A DNA stretch of 64,000 nt from Rhizobium leguminosarum bv. trifolii WSM2297 (GTDB taxonomy: Bacteria > Pseudomonadota > Alphaproteobacteria > Rhizobiales > Rhizobiaceae). The stretch is from positions 3,218,253-3,282,252 of the forward strand of contig NZ_JH719395.1 in assembly GCF_000271845.1 (NCBI RefSeq), given 5' to 3'. Position 1 is the first letter of the stretch, and each line of letters begins with the position of its first letter. Under the pieces are notes generated by a model. The model was given only the letters and a program-made list of their open reading frames with translations. It ran no database searches and was not told where the DNA came from. The translations under genes and the position numbers were made by a program. Below are positions 54,035 through 62,372 of this stretch, one piece after another.

Positions 54035-54208
54035 TCAGCCGAACAGCGCGAAGGTCGCCTGCAGAATGCCGACGACGGCCCAGGCAAGCATCGCCTTGGC
54101 GTCCAGCGCGGCGACCTCGTTGTCGGACATGAACCCCTTGTCCGGAAGCGGCCCGATCAGCGCATTGGCAACGGGGCCGAGCGGCAGCATGCCGGCGAGG
54201 ATATACAT
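54035..54208 (-). CDS. Small membrane protein at end of fds operon
   Basis: A 57-residue frame (MYILAGMLPLGPVANALIGP at the start, DAKAMLAWAVVGILQATFALFG at the end) with two hydrophobic segments. ATG 54208 lies 43 bp after the fdsD stop on the same strand; no strong ribosome site. I recognise no family. A coding-like composition and a position as last gene of the formate dehydrogenase operon support it. Confidence 0.5.
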   Translation of the reverse strand: MYILAGMLPLGPVANALIGPLPDKGFMSDNEVAALDAKAMLAWAVVGILQATFALFG

Positions 54209-54251
54209 AGTGCCGGTATGGAGGCTCGGACCGGACGCAACGCCGGCATGA

Positions 54252-54497
54252 TTACCGGACCTGGTTTGCCTCCGCTTCCCGTTTGCGGATCATGGGAGCG
54301 GCCTGAAGGACGAGAGCATCCAGACCGTTTTCCTCCTTCTCGAGAATTTCGAACAATTGCCGCCGCATCCGCGGCTCCCAGAATTTGTTGATATGGTTGG
54401 CGACCCCCTCCACAGCCTCGCTTGCCGGCTGGCTCTTGAAGAAGGTGGCGATCTGGTTTGCCATGTAGACGAGTTTTGTCTTGGTATCATGCGACAT
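54252..54497 (-). CDS. fdsD: Formate dehydrogenase subunit delta
   Basis: An 81-residue protein matching FdsD: KTKLVYMANQIATFFKSQPASEAVEGVANHINKFWEPRMRRQLFEIL. FdsD belongs to the soluble NAD-dependent formate dehydrogenase FdsABG and is needed for full activity. ATG 54497 is preferred (MSHDTKTKL); it overlaps the end of fdhD by 11 bases, so translation is coupled. Confidence 0.92.
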   Translation of the reverse strand: MSHDTKTKLVYMANQIATFFKSQPASEAVEGVANHINKFWEPRMRRQLFEILEKEENGLDALVLQAAPMIRKREAEANQVR

Positions 54498-55311
54498 CGG
54501 CAATGCTTCCGGGCGAGATGCGGTGCGGGTGGGTGAAAATCTCGAAATCCTCGCCGCGCACCAGCGCGACGAGTGTCATGCCGGCCGCTTCGGCCGTGCG
54601 GATCGCTAGAGCCGTCGGCGCTGAAATGGCAATGAGCACCGGGCTGCCGAGGATCGCCGCCTTCTGCACCATCTCGACAGACAGCCGACTGGTGACGACA
54701 ACGGCGCCGTGTCCGCCACTTTCGCCGGCGCCGATGACGGCGCCGCAGAGCTTGTCCAGCGCATTGTGCCGGCCGACATCTTCGCGCACGGCAATCAGTC
54801 CGCTGCCGGGAAGATAAAACCCGGCGCCATGCACCGCCCGCGTCTCCCGATGCAGCGGCTGCGCCTCGTTCAGCAACGATACGGCCCCGACGATATCGGC
54901 ATGCGACAGCGACAGCGGCGATGCCGAGACATCGGGCACCGGCCGCACCGCCTGCTCGATCGATTCGATGCCGCAGAGCCCGCAGCCAACCGGGCCCGCC
55001 ATGCTGCGGCGGCGCGCCCGCAGCCGATCGGCGACGTCGTCGACCAGACTGACCTGCACGTCGATGCCCTGCTCACCCTCGACGATCTCGATGCCTGCGA
55101 CCTCCGCCCGCTCGGTAACGATGCCTTCGGTCAGACTGAAGCCGACGGCAAAATCCTCGAGGTCAGCAGGTGTCGCCATCATCACGGCATGGGTACTGCC
55201 GCCATAGGAAAAAGCGATCGGCACTTCCTCCGGCACGATGCGCGAACCGCTATGCATGATGCCGTTGCGGCGGGCAGTTTCGGGTGCGCGGGCGCTGGTG
55301 GGGAAGATCAT
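54487..55311 (-). CDS. fdhD: Formate dehydrogenase accessory sulfurtransferase
   Basis: A 274-residue protein with the FdhD motif GPVGCGLCGIESIEQAV, whose CGLCG cysteines take sulfur from IscS, and the Mo-cofactor-binding VREDVGRHNALDKL. It transfers sulfur to the molybdenum of formate dehydrogenase. ATG 55311 is the start (IFPTSARAPETARRNG). It follows fdsA with a 250-bp gap that is filled by a palindromic repeat. Confidence 0.95.
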   Translation of the reverse strand: MIFPTSARAPETARRNGIMHSGSRIVPEEVPIAFSYGGSTHAVMMATPADLEDFAVGFSLTEGIVTERAEVAGIEIVEGEQGIDVQVSLVDDVADRLRARRRSMAGPVGCGLCGIESIEQAVRPVPDVSASPLSLSHADIVGAVSLLNEAQPLHRETRAVHGAGFYLPGSGLIAVREDVGRHNALDKLCGAVIGAGESGGHGAVVVTSRLSVEMVQKAAILGSPVLIAISAPTALAIRTAEAAGMTLVALVRGEDFEIFTHPHRISPGSIADVA

Positions 55312-55321
55312 AATGCAAGCT

Positions 55322-55523
55322 CCCCCTTCTCCCCAGCGGGGAGAAGTGCTGAGCGAAGCGAGGCGATGAGGGGGGCGAGCGACGGTAGGAGCGAGCGAAC
55401 CGAGCGTAAGCGAGGTGCATTGCCATTTGCAGCACCGTCCCCCTCATCCGCCCTACGGGCACCCAACGGGGTAGAGCCACTGGTCTCGACCCGTCCTTCG
55501 GACCCCCGCTGGGGAGAAGGGGG
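55322..55523. repeat. Inverted-repeat element between fdsA and fdhD
   Basis: CCCCCTTCTCCCCAGCGGGG (55322-55341) and its perfect reverse complement (55504-55523) bound about 200 bases. Inside are GATGAGGGGGG and CCCCCTCATCCGCC, a second inverted pair. It has no coding content and is a RIME-like mosaic element set in the operon. Confidence 0.75.
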
Positions 55524-55564
55524 CGAGGCACCGCCACGAAGAACGGAATATCGTTCCCCCATCC

Positions 55565-58444
55565 TCACTCCGCTGCTTCGAGCTTGCTGGCGATGCGGCG
55601 TGATTGCCGCGCCTGCTCGTCATATTCGCGCTGCCATTCGCTCGGCCCGTTGGAGGGCGAGACCTGCACCGCCGTCACCTTGTATTCCGGGCAGTTCGTC
55701 GCCCAGTCGGAAAAGTCGGTGGTGATGACATTCGCCTGCGTATTGGGATGATGGAAGGTGGTATAGACGACACCCGGCGCGACGCGATCGGTGATCAGTG
55801 CCCTCAACGTCGTGTCGCCGGAGCGGCTGACGAGCTTCACCCAGTCGCCATCGCGAATGCCGCGCTGTTCGGCATCGTGCGCATGGATTTCCAGCCGGTC
55901 CTCCGCATGCCAGGTGACATTCTCGGTCCGCCGCGTCTGCGCCCCGACATTGTACTGGCTGAGGATACGGCCGGTGGTGAGCAGCAGCGGGAAGCGCGGA
56001 CCGGTGCGCTCGTCGGTCGCCACATATTCGGTGCGGATGAACTTGCCCTTGCCGCGCACGAAACCGTTGATATGCATGATCGGCGAGCCGAGCGGGTTCT
56101 TTTCGTTGCAGGGCCACTGCACCGAACCCATCTTGTCGAGATAGTCGTAGGAGACCATCGCGAAACTGGGCGTCGTCATGGCGATCTCGTCCATTATCTC
56201 CGACGGATGGGCATAATTCCAATTAAGCCCCATGGCCTGGGCAAGTTTCTGCGTCACTTCCCAGTCGCCATAGCCGTTGCGCGGCGACATTACCTTGCGC
56301 ACGCGGTTGATGCGGCGTTCGGCATTGGTGAAGGTGCCGTCCTTCTCGAGGAAGGTCGAGCCCGGCAGGAAGACATGGGCGTAGTTGGCGGTCTCGTTGA
56401 GGAACAAGTCCTGCACGACGACGCATTCCATCGCCGCAAGCCCGGCCGCGACATGTTTGGTATCCGGATCGGACTGGAGAATGTCCTCGCCCTGGACGTA
56501 GAGGCCCTTGAAGGAGCCGTCGACCGCCGCATCCAGCATGTTCGGAATGCGCAGGCCCGGCTCGTTGTCGAGCTTCACGCCCCAGAGCTTTTCGAAGATG
56601 TCGCGCGTCGCATCGTCGGAAATGTGCCGGTAGCCCGGCAGTTCGTGCGGGAAGGAGCCCATGTCGCAGGAGCCCTGCACATTGTTCTGGCCGCGCAACG
56701 GGTTCACGCCGACGCCCGGACGACCGATATTGCCGGTCGCCATCGCCAGATTGGCGATCGCGATGACCGTGGTCGAGCCCTGGCTGTGTTCGGTGACGCC
56801 GAGGCCGTAGTAGATTGCACCGTTGCCGCCCTTGGCATAGAGCCGTGCCGCACCACGCAGATCCGCCGCCGGCACGCCGGTGAAAATCTCCGTTTCTTCG
56901 GGACTGTGCTGCGGCTCAGCGACGAAAGCGGCCCAATCTTCGAATTCCGACCAGTCGCAGCGCTCGCGGATGAAGGTCTCGTCATAGAGCCCTTCGGTGA
57001 CAAGCACATGCGCCAGCGCCGTCATGACGGCGACATTGGTGCCGGGCTTCAGCGGCAGGTGGTAGGAGGCCTCGATATGCGGCGACCGGACGATATCGGT
57101 GCGGCGCGGATCGATGACGATGAGCTTGGCGCCCTGGCGCAGCCGCTTCTTCAGCCGCGAGGCGAACACCGGATGCCCGTCGGTCGGATTGGCGCCGATG
57201 ATGACGACGACATCGGATTGTTCGACGCTGTCGAAATTCTGCGTGCCGGCCGACGTGCCGAACGTCTGGCCGAGGCCGTAGCCTGTCGGCGAATGACAGA
57301 CGCGGGCGCAGGTGTCGACATTGTTGTTGCCGAAGCCGGCACGGACCAGCTTCTGCACCAGGTAGGTTTCTTCATTGGTGCAGCGCGACGAGGTGATGCC
57401 GCCGACCGCCTCACGACCATATTGATACTGGATGCGGCGAAACTCCGACGCAACATGCGCGAAGGCCTCGTCCCAACTCACCTCGCGCCAGGGATCGCTG
57501 ACCTTTTCGCGGATCATCGGGTTGAGGATGCGGTCCTTATGGGTGGAGTAACCGTAAGCAAAGCGGCCCTTGACGCAGGAATGGCCGCGATTGGCCTGGC
57601 CTTCCTTCCAAGGCACCATGCGCACCAGCTCCTCGCCGCGCATTTCCGCCTTGAAGGAACAGCCGACGCCGCAATAGGCGCAGGTGGTGACGGCCGAATG
57701 CTCGGGCTGACCGATCTCTATCACCGACTTCTCCGTCAGCGTCGCCGTCGGGCAAGCCTGGACGCAGGCGCCGCAGGAGACGCATTCGGAATCGATGAAG
57801 CTTTCGTGCGCACCCGCTGAAACGCGCGAGCCGAAACCACGGCCCTCGATCGTCAGCGCGAAAGTGCCCTGGACTTCCTCGCAGGCGCGCACGCAACGCG
57901 AACAGACGATGCACTTGGAGGAATCAAAGGTGAAATAGGGATTTGACTCGTCCTTCGGCGTCCATTGCAGATTGATGTCGCCGTTGTTGCGCGCCCTGAC
58001 GTGGTTATCGCCATCATAGCCGTAGCGCACATCGCGCAGACCGACGGCGCCCGCCATATCCTGCAATTCGCAATCGCCGTTGGCAGCACAGGTCAGACAG
58101 TCGAGCGGATGGTCGGAAATATAGAGTTCCATCACGCCGCGGCGGATATCTTTCAGCCGTCCCGTCTGCGTGTACACCACCATGTTAGCGGCCACCGGCG
58201 TCGTGCAGGAGGCCGGCGTACCATTGCGGCCCTCGATCTCGACAAGGCAGAGCCGGCAGGAGCCGAAGGCGTCGATCATGTCGCTGGCGCAGAGCTTCGG
58301 CACCGTGATGCCGGCCTCCATCGACGCGCGCATGATCGACGTACCCTCAGGCACACTGATCTGCTGCCCATCGATGGTGAGCGTCACCATCGTTTCCGAC
58401 GTCGAAGCGGGAGTGCCGTAGTCGATTTCATGGATGAGAGACAA
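55565..58444 (-). CDS. fdsA: NAD-dependent formate dehydrogenase subunit alpha
   Basis: A 959-residue molybdenum enzyme. Order: N-terminal 2Fe-2S ferredoxin domain (CASDMIDAFGSCRLCLVE), NuoG-type His/Cys region (HPLDCLTCAANGDCELQ), two 4Fe-4S clusters (CIVCSRCVRACEE; CVSCGACVQACP), the 4Fe-4S of the catalytic domain (CAYCGVGCSF), the Mo-ligand cysteine in ARVCHSPTGYGLG and the molybdopterin-binding C-terminus (DRLEIHAHDAEQRGI). It oxidises formate to CO2. The start is TTG 58444: AGGAGG lies six bases upstream, and the family start SLIHEIDYG follows. No ATG is usable. Confidence 0.95.
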   Translation of the reverse strand: MSLIHEIDYGTPASTSETMVTLTIDGQQISVPEGTSIMRASMEAGITVPKLCASDMIDAFGSCRLCLVEIEGRNGTPASCTTPVAANMVVYTQTGRLKDIRRGVMELYISDHPLDCLTCAANGDCELQDMAGAVGLRDVRYGYDGDNHVRARNNGDINLQWTPKDESNPYFTFDSSKCIVCSRCVRACEEVQGTFALTIEGRGFGSRVSAGAHESFIDSECVSCGACVQACPTATLTEKSVIEIGQPEHSAVTTCAYCGVGCSFKAEMRGEELVRMVPWKEGQANRGHSCVKGRFAYGYSTHKDRILNPMIREKVSDPWREVSWDEAFAHVASEFRRIQYQYGREAVGGITSSRCTNEETYLVQKLVRAGFGNNNVDTCARVCHSPTGYGLGQTFGTSAGTQNFDSVEQSDVVVIIGANPTDGHPVFASRLKKRLRQGAKLIVIDPRRTDIVRSPHIEASYHLPLKPGTNVAVMTALAHVLVTEGLYDETFIRERCDWSEFEDWAAFVAEPQHSPEETEIFTGVPAADLRGAARLYAKGGNGAIYYGLGVTEHSQGSTTVIAIANLAMATGNIGRPGVGVNPLRGQNNVQGSCDMGSFPHELPGYRHISDDATRDIFEKLWGVKLDNEPGLRIPNMLDAAVDGSFKGLYVQGEDILQSDPDTKHVAAGLAAMECVVVQDLFLNETANYAHVFLPGSTFLEKDGTFTNAERRINRVRKVMSPRNGYGDWEVTQKLAQAMGLNWNYAHPSEIMDEIAMTTPSFAMVSYDYLDKMGSVQWPCNEKNPLGSPIMHINGFVRGKGKFIRTEYVATDERTGPRFPLLLTTGRILSQYNVGAQTRRTENVTWHAEDRLEIHAHDAEQRGIRDGDWVKLVSRSGDTTLRALITDRVAPGVVYTTFHHPNTQANVITTDFSDWATNCPEYKVTAVQVSPSNGPSEWQREYDEQARQSRRIASKLEAAE

Positions 58445-58503
58445 GGTCGGCCTCCTGTATGGAAATAGAATTGAGCAGGTCAGGGCGGCGTTCGAGGCTC
58501 CCC

Positions 58504-58669
58504 CCCTCTGGCCTGCCGGCCATCTCCCCCACAAGCGGGGAGATCACAAGCGGCTCGCGCGTCCTGCCCATTTGGCGTTTCGCCGCGCTGACACGCGAAT
58601 TGTCTGGGGAAACCAGCGCGCCCAGCCAATCTCCCCACCTGTGGGGGAGATGGCCGGCAGGCCAGAGGG
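58504..58669. repeat. Inverted-repeat element between fdsB and fdsA
   Basis: A perfect 30-bp inverted pair: 58504-58533 (CCCTCTGGCCTGCCGGCCAT and onward) and 58640-58669. Inside lies CTCCCCxxxxxGGGGAG and unrelated sequence. It fills the 246-bp gap between the two structural genes of one complex. Confidence 0.85.
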
Positions 58670-58690
58670 AGGCTGGCGCGTGGAGAGTCA

Positions 58691-60247
58691 TCACTCAGCC
58701 GCCTCCACCAGAGGTGCCGGCGAAAAATCTTCCGGGAAATGCGTCATGGCGCTCATCACCGGATAGGGCGTGAAACCGCCCAGCGCGCAGAGCGAGCCGA
58801 ATTTCATCGTGTTGCAGAGATCGGCGAGCAGCGCCCGGTTCTTCTCCGGCTCGATGCCATTCGCGATCTTGTCGGCCGTCTCGACGCCGCGCGTCGAGCC
58901 GATGCGGCAGGGCGTGCACTTGCCACAGCTTTCGACGGCGCAGAATTCCATGGCGAAACGCGCCTGCTTCAGCATATCGGCGGTATCGTCGAAGATGACG
59001 ATGCCGGCATGGCCGATCAGCCCGTCTTTGGCGGCGAAAGCTTCATAGTCGAACGGCGTGTCGAACAGCGCCCGCGGGAAATAGGCGCCGAGCGGCCCGC
59101 CGACCTGCACGGCCTTGACCGGCCGTCCAGTCGCCGTGCCGCCGCCGATCCTGTCGACAATATCGCCGAGCGAAAGACCGAAAGCGGTTTCGTAGAGACC
59201 GCCATATCGGACATTGCCGGCGATCTGCAGCGGAATGGTGCCGCGCGAGCGGCCCATGCCGAAATCGCGATAGAAGGCGGCGCCCTTCTGCATGATCACC
59301 GGCACCGAGGCGAGCGAGATCACGTTGTTGATGACGGTCGGACAGTCGAACAGCCCCTTATGCGCCGGCAGCGGCGGCTTGGCGCGCACGACGCCGCGCT
59401 TGCCTTCGAGGCTGTTCAGCAGAGCCGTTTCCTCGCCGCAGACATAGGCGCCGGCGCCGGTGCGCACCTCCATATCGAAGGCGCGGCCCGAGCCGAGCAC
59501 CGATAGTCCGAGGATGCCTGCCTGCCTGGCGATGCCGATGGCCGCGGTCATCGCCGCAATCGCATGCGGATATTCCGAGCGCGTATAAACGAAACCCTTC
59601 GTCGCACCGGTCGCAAGTCCAGCGATCGCCATGCCCTCGACCAGCACAAAGGGATCGCCCTCCATGATCATCCGGTCGGCAAAGGTGCCGCTGTCGCCCT
59701 CGTCGGCGTTGCAGACGATATATTTGCGGTCGCCGCTAGCATCGAGAACGGTCTTCCACTTGATGCCTGTGGGGAAACCCGCACCGCCGCGGCCGCGCAG
59801 GCCGGAATCGGTGACTTCCTTGACAACTTCGGCGGATGTCATCGACACGGCGCGGCGAAGTCCGGCCAGACCGCCATGCGCCTCGTAATCGGCAAGCGAA
59901 AGCGGATCGGTGATGCCGCAGCGGGCGAAGGTCAGGCGGGTCTGTTCTTTCAGGAACGGGAGGTCTTCAACCTCCCCGAGACAGAGCGGGTGTTCGCCGC
60001 CATTGATGACCCCGGCGTCGAACAGCGCAGGTACATCTCTTGTCTTAACCGGTCCGTAGCCGATGCGCTTGCCGGCAATCTCGACCTCAACAAGCGGTTC
60101 CAGCCAGAACATTCCGCGCGAGCCGTTGCGCACGATCTCGGCATCGAGGCCGCGGGCGGCGATCTCCTGGGCAATCGCCATTGCCACCTTTTCGGCCCCG
60201 AGCGCCAGCGCAGCGGCATCGCGCGGAACATATATTCTGATCGTCAT
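58691..60247 (-). CDS. fdsB: NAD-dependent formate dehydrogenase subunit beta
   Basis: A 518-residue NuoF-like diaphorase. The NAD/FMN-binding region is LRGRGGAGFPTGIKWKTV and NADEGDSGTFADRMIMEGDP, and the 4Fe-4S ligands lie in ESCGKCTPCRIGSTRG. The N-terminus carries a thioredoxin-like 2Fe-2S domain remnant. It passes electrons from formate to NAD. The ATG at 60247 overlaps the fdsG stop by four bases. Confidence 0.95.
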   Translation of the reverse strand: MTIRIYVPRDAAALALGAEKVAMAIAQEIAARGLDAEIVRNGSRGMFWLEPLVEVEIAGKRIGYGPVKTRDVPALFDAGVINGGEHPLCLGEVEDLPFLKEQTRLTFARCGITDPLSLADYEAHGGLAGLRRAVSMTSAEVVKEVTDSGLRGRGGAGFPTGIKWKTVLDASGDRKYIVCNADEGDSGTFADRMIMEGDPFVLVEGMAIAGLATGATKGFVYTRSEYPHAIAAMTAAIGIARQAGILGLSVLGSGRAFDMEVRTGAGAYVCGEETALLNSLEGKRGVVRAKPPLPAHKGLFDCPTVINNVISLASVPVIMQKGAAFYRDFGMGRSRGTIPLQIAGNVRYGGLYETAFGLSLGDIVDRIGGGTATGRPVKAVQVGGPLGAYFPRALFDTPFDYEAFAAKDGLIGHAGIVIFDDTADMLKQARFAMEFCAVESCGKCTPCRIGSTRGVETADKIANGIEPEKNRALLADLCNTMKFGSLCALGGFTPYPVMSAMTHFPEDFSPAPLVEAAE

Positions 60248-60723
60248 CGGCGTGCCTCCGCAACCAGTTCCGCCGCCAGCTCATCGTCGACCCGGCCATA
60301 GACCTCGCCGTCGAGCATCGCCGACGGGGCGCAGGCGCAGAGCCCGAGACAGTAGACCGGCTCCAGCGTCACGCTGCCATCGAGCGTCGTCTGGTGAAAA
60401 TCGATGCCGAGCAGCGTCTTAATTCGCTCGGCCAGCGCATCGCCGCCCATCGACTGACAGGCTTCAGCGCGACAGAGCTTCAGCACGTGCCGCCCGGTCG
60501 GGTGGTCGCGGTAATCGTGATAGAAAGTCACCACGCCATGCACCTCGGCGCGGGAGAGGTTCAATTCCTCGGCGATCACAGGCAGGGCTTCCGCCGGCAA
60601 ATAGCCGAATTCTTCCTGAACTTCGTGCAGAATGGGAAGCAGCGGCCCTTCGAGAAAGCGAAGATCGGCAATGATGGCACGAGTGCGCGCTGTGATATCG
60701 CCTTCGGCGATATGAATGGTCAT
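60244..60723 (-). CDS. fdsG: NAD-dependent formate dehydrogenase subunit gamma
   Basis: A 159-residue NuoE-like protein with the thioredoxin-fold 2Fe-2S ligands CRAEACQSMGG and CLGLCACAPSAM. It links the diaphorase and catalytic parts of the enzyme. ATG 60723 has GGGAGGG seven bases upstream; longer frames are not conserved. First structural gene of the fds operon, 136 bp after the LysR gene. Confidence 0.94.
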   Translation of the reverse strand: MTIHIAEGDITARTRAIIADLRFLEGPLLPILHEVQEEFGYLPAEALPVIAEELNLSRAEVHGVVTFYHDYRDHPTGRHVLKLCRAEACQSMGGDALAERIKTLLGIDFHQTTLDGSVTLEPVYCLGLCACAPSAMLDGEVYGRVDDELAAELVAEARR

Positions 60724-60830
60724 AAGGCAGCCCTCCCAGCCGCTTGCTCGTTTACAGGAAATGGCAGGCTCCCCAGGCACGCACCATTCCATACACAGCA
60801 TCTCAGGGAAGCCGCCGGCAATCAATAAAG

Positions 60831-60861
60831 CTATCCTGTGGATCGATAGGTTTTTTCTATC
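60831..60861. promoter_or_regulatory. LysR-type operator candidate before fdsG
   Basis: CTATC (60831-60835), GATAG (60845-60849) and CTATC (60857-60861) form alternating inverted half-sites; ATAG-N7-CTAT has the T-N11-A core of LysR-type sites. It lies at the LysR stop codon and about 110 bp before fdsG. Confidence 0.5.
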
Positions 60862-61753
60862 AGAGTTCTTCATCCCGCACCAGCACCCGCGCTTCGTGCA
60901 GCAAGGCCGAGACCAGCGGCGTAAAGGGTTCGCGGTAAGGCGCGACAAGACCGACCAGATGATGGGCCTCCGGCTCAACGATCGGTATCATCCGGATTTC
61001 CACCGGAAAACCAAAGGATTTCGCGACGTTGCGCGGCATAATGCTCGCCCAGCGGCCGGTCCTGACATGCGAGAACAGCACGATCATCGAATTGGATTCG
61101 AGCGTCGGATGCACCGTGGCGCCGGCTTCCGTCAGATGGCGGTTGATGATGCGGCGGTTCTGCATGTCGGCGGTCAATAGACAAAGCCGAAGATCGCCGA
61201 CCTCCTTCCAGGTCACATTGTCGCGATCGGACAGCGGGCTGCCCGCAGCGGTAATCAGATGATAACGCTCGGCATAGAGGGGGACGCTGGTGACACGGCC
61301 GAGCGGCTCGTTTTCGAGATAGGTGATGCCGGCATCGATTTCGAGATTCTCAAGCATGCTCAGCACCTGCAGCGAATTGCGCGAGACGATCGAGAAGGTG
61401 ACGCCGGGGTGCCGTTCCTGAAAGGGCGTGGTGATGCGCGACAGCATGGCGAGCGCCGTCGGAATGGCGGCAAGGCGAATGTGGCCGGAAAGGCCGCGGC
61501 GCGCGGCGCGCATCTCCTCACGCATGGTGCGGGCATCGCCGACGATACGCCGGGCCCATTCCAGTACGCGCTGCCCCTCCGGCGTCAGCCCCTGGAACCG
61601 CGAGCCGCGCTGCACCAGCATGACCCCCAATTGATCTTCGAGCTGCCGGATGGCGGCCGAAAGCGTTGGTTGCGAAATCCCGCATTCCTCCGCGGCACGG
61701 CCGAAATGCTTTTCATTGGCAAGGGCGATGAAGAATTCAAGTTTATCGATCAT
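60860..61753 (-). CDS. LysR-family regulator of formate dehydrogenase
   Basis: A 297-residue LysR-type regulator. The N-terminal winged HTH (LEFFIALANEKHFGRAAEECGISQPTLSAAIRQLEDQLG) is followed by the effector domain (GHIRLAAIPTALAMLSRITTPFQERHPGVTFSIVSRN). It is on the same strand and directly upstream of fdsGBA, the place taken by FdsR in other bacteria, so it probably activates the operon in response to formate. GGGAG lies five bases before ATG 61753. Confidence 0.88.
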   Translation of the reverse strand: MIDKLEFFIALANEKHFGRAAEECGISQPTLSAAIRQLEDQLGVMLVQRGSRFQGLTPEGQRVLEWARRIVGDARTMREEMRAARRGLSGHIRLAAIPTALAMLSRITTPFQERHPGVTFSIVSRNSLQVLSMLENLEIDAGITYLENEPLGRVTSVPLYAERYHLITAAGSPLSDRDNVTWKEVGDLRLCLLTADMQNRRIINRHLTEAGATVHPTLESNSMIVLFSHVRTGRWASIMPRNVAKSFGFPVEIRMIPIVEPEAHHLVGLVAPYREPFTPLVSALLHEARVLVRDEEL

Positions 61754-61880
61754 CCGGTCTCCCGCGACATTTCGCGTCCGGCCTTATCTTCGACGTAGCG
61801 GCCGTGCTCCGCAAGGGCGGCTCGCTAAAGCGCATCACGTAAGGCAAACTAATGCGACGCGCTTGAAGTCTTCGTTTCCA

Positions 61881-61925
61881 GCATGTCCTTATCGCAAAAC
61901 CCGCCGCACGCTTTTGCGCGACGGG
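61881..61925 (+). repeat. Palindromic intergenic repeat, copy c
   Basis: GCATGTCCTTATCGCAAAAC and GCGCGACGGGC form a decayed version of the inverted arms seen in copies at 19715 and 27012; the inner hairpin GCAAAACCCGC..GCTTTTGC is kept. It lies just after the ArsR-type gene. Confidence 0.6.
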
Positions 61926-61927
61926 CT

Positions 61928-62269
61928 TCAACAGTTTTCTGCAATCGGAAAAAGATCGAACAGTGTTTCGAGGAAGGCAAGCACGCTGACATTGCCGATA
62001 CTGTAATAAACCAGCCTGCCTTGGCGGCGCGTATTGACCAGGCCTTCGAGCCTCAAACGCGCAAGCTGCTGCGAAACCATCGCCTGCTGTATGCCAAGGA
62101 TATTTTCGATTTCACCGACCGTCCGCTCCTCTTTTGCCAGTATGCAGAGGATCAGCAGCCGGGTGTGATGCGCCAAAGCTTTCAGCAGATCGCTCGCTTC
62201 ATGGGCTTTTCCAGCGAGTATGTGCAAGTCCTGGCCGGTCATCCCCGGCTCCGGTTTAGGCAACGGCAT
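61928..62269 (-). CDS. ArsR-family regulator
   Basis: A 113-residue ArsR/SmtB repressor: LLKALAHHTRLLILCILAKEERTVGEIENILGIQQAMVSQQLARLRLEGLVNTRRQGRLVYYSI. The metal-type ELCVCDL cluster is absent; a single cysteine lies in LILCILAKEE and one at the C-terminus, as in BigR/SqrR sulfide sensors, so it may be a thiol-based sensor. ATG 62269 or ATG 62242. Its target is unknown. Confidence 0.88.
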   Translation of the reverse strand: MPLPKPEPGMTGQDLHILAGKAHEASDLLKALAHHTRLLILCILAKEERTVGEIENILGIQQAMVSQQLARLRLEGLVNTRRQGRLVYYSIGNVSVLAFLETLFDLFPIAENC

Positions 62270-62372
62270 TCGACATCTCGGAAGGGAAGCGGTGTAGTCG
62301 ACCGGAACAATAGCATATTCGCAGAGGCGAGTTGATCAATAGTGATGAAATGCCAAAAAAGGTCCAAGTAAA

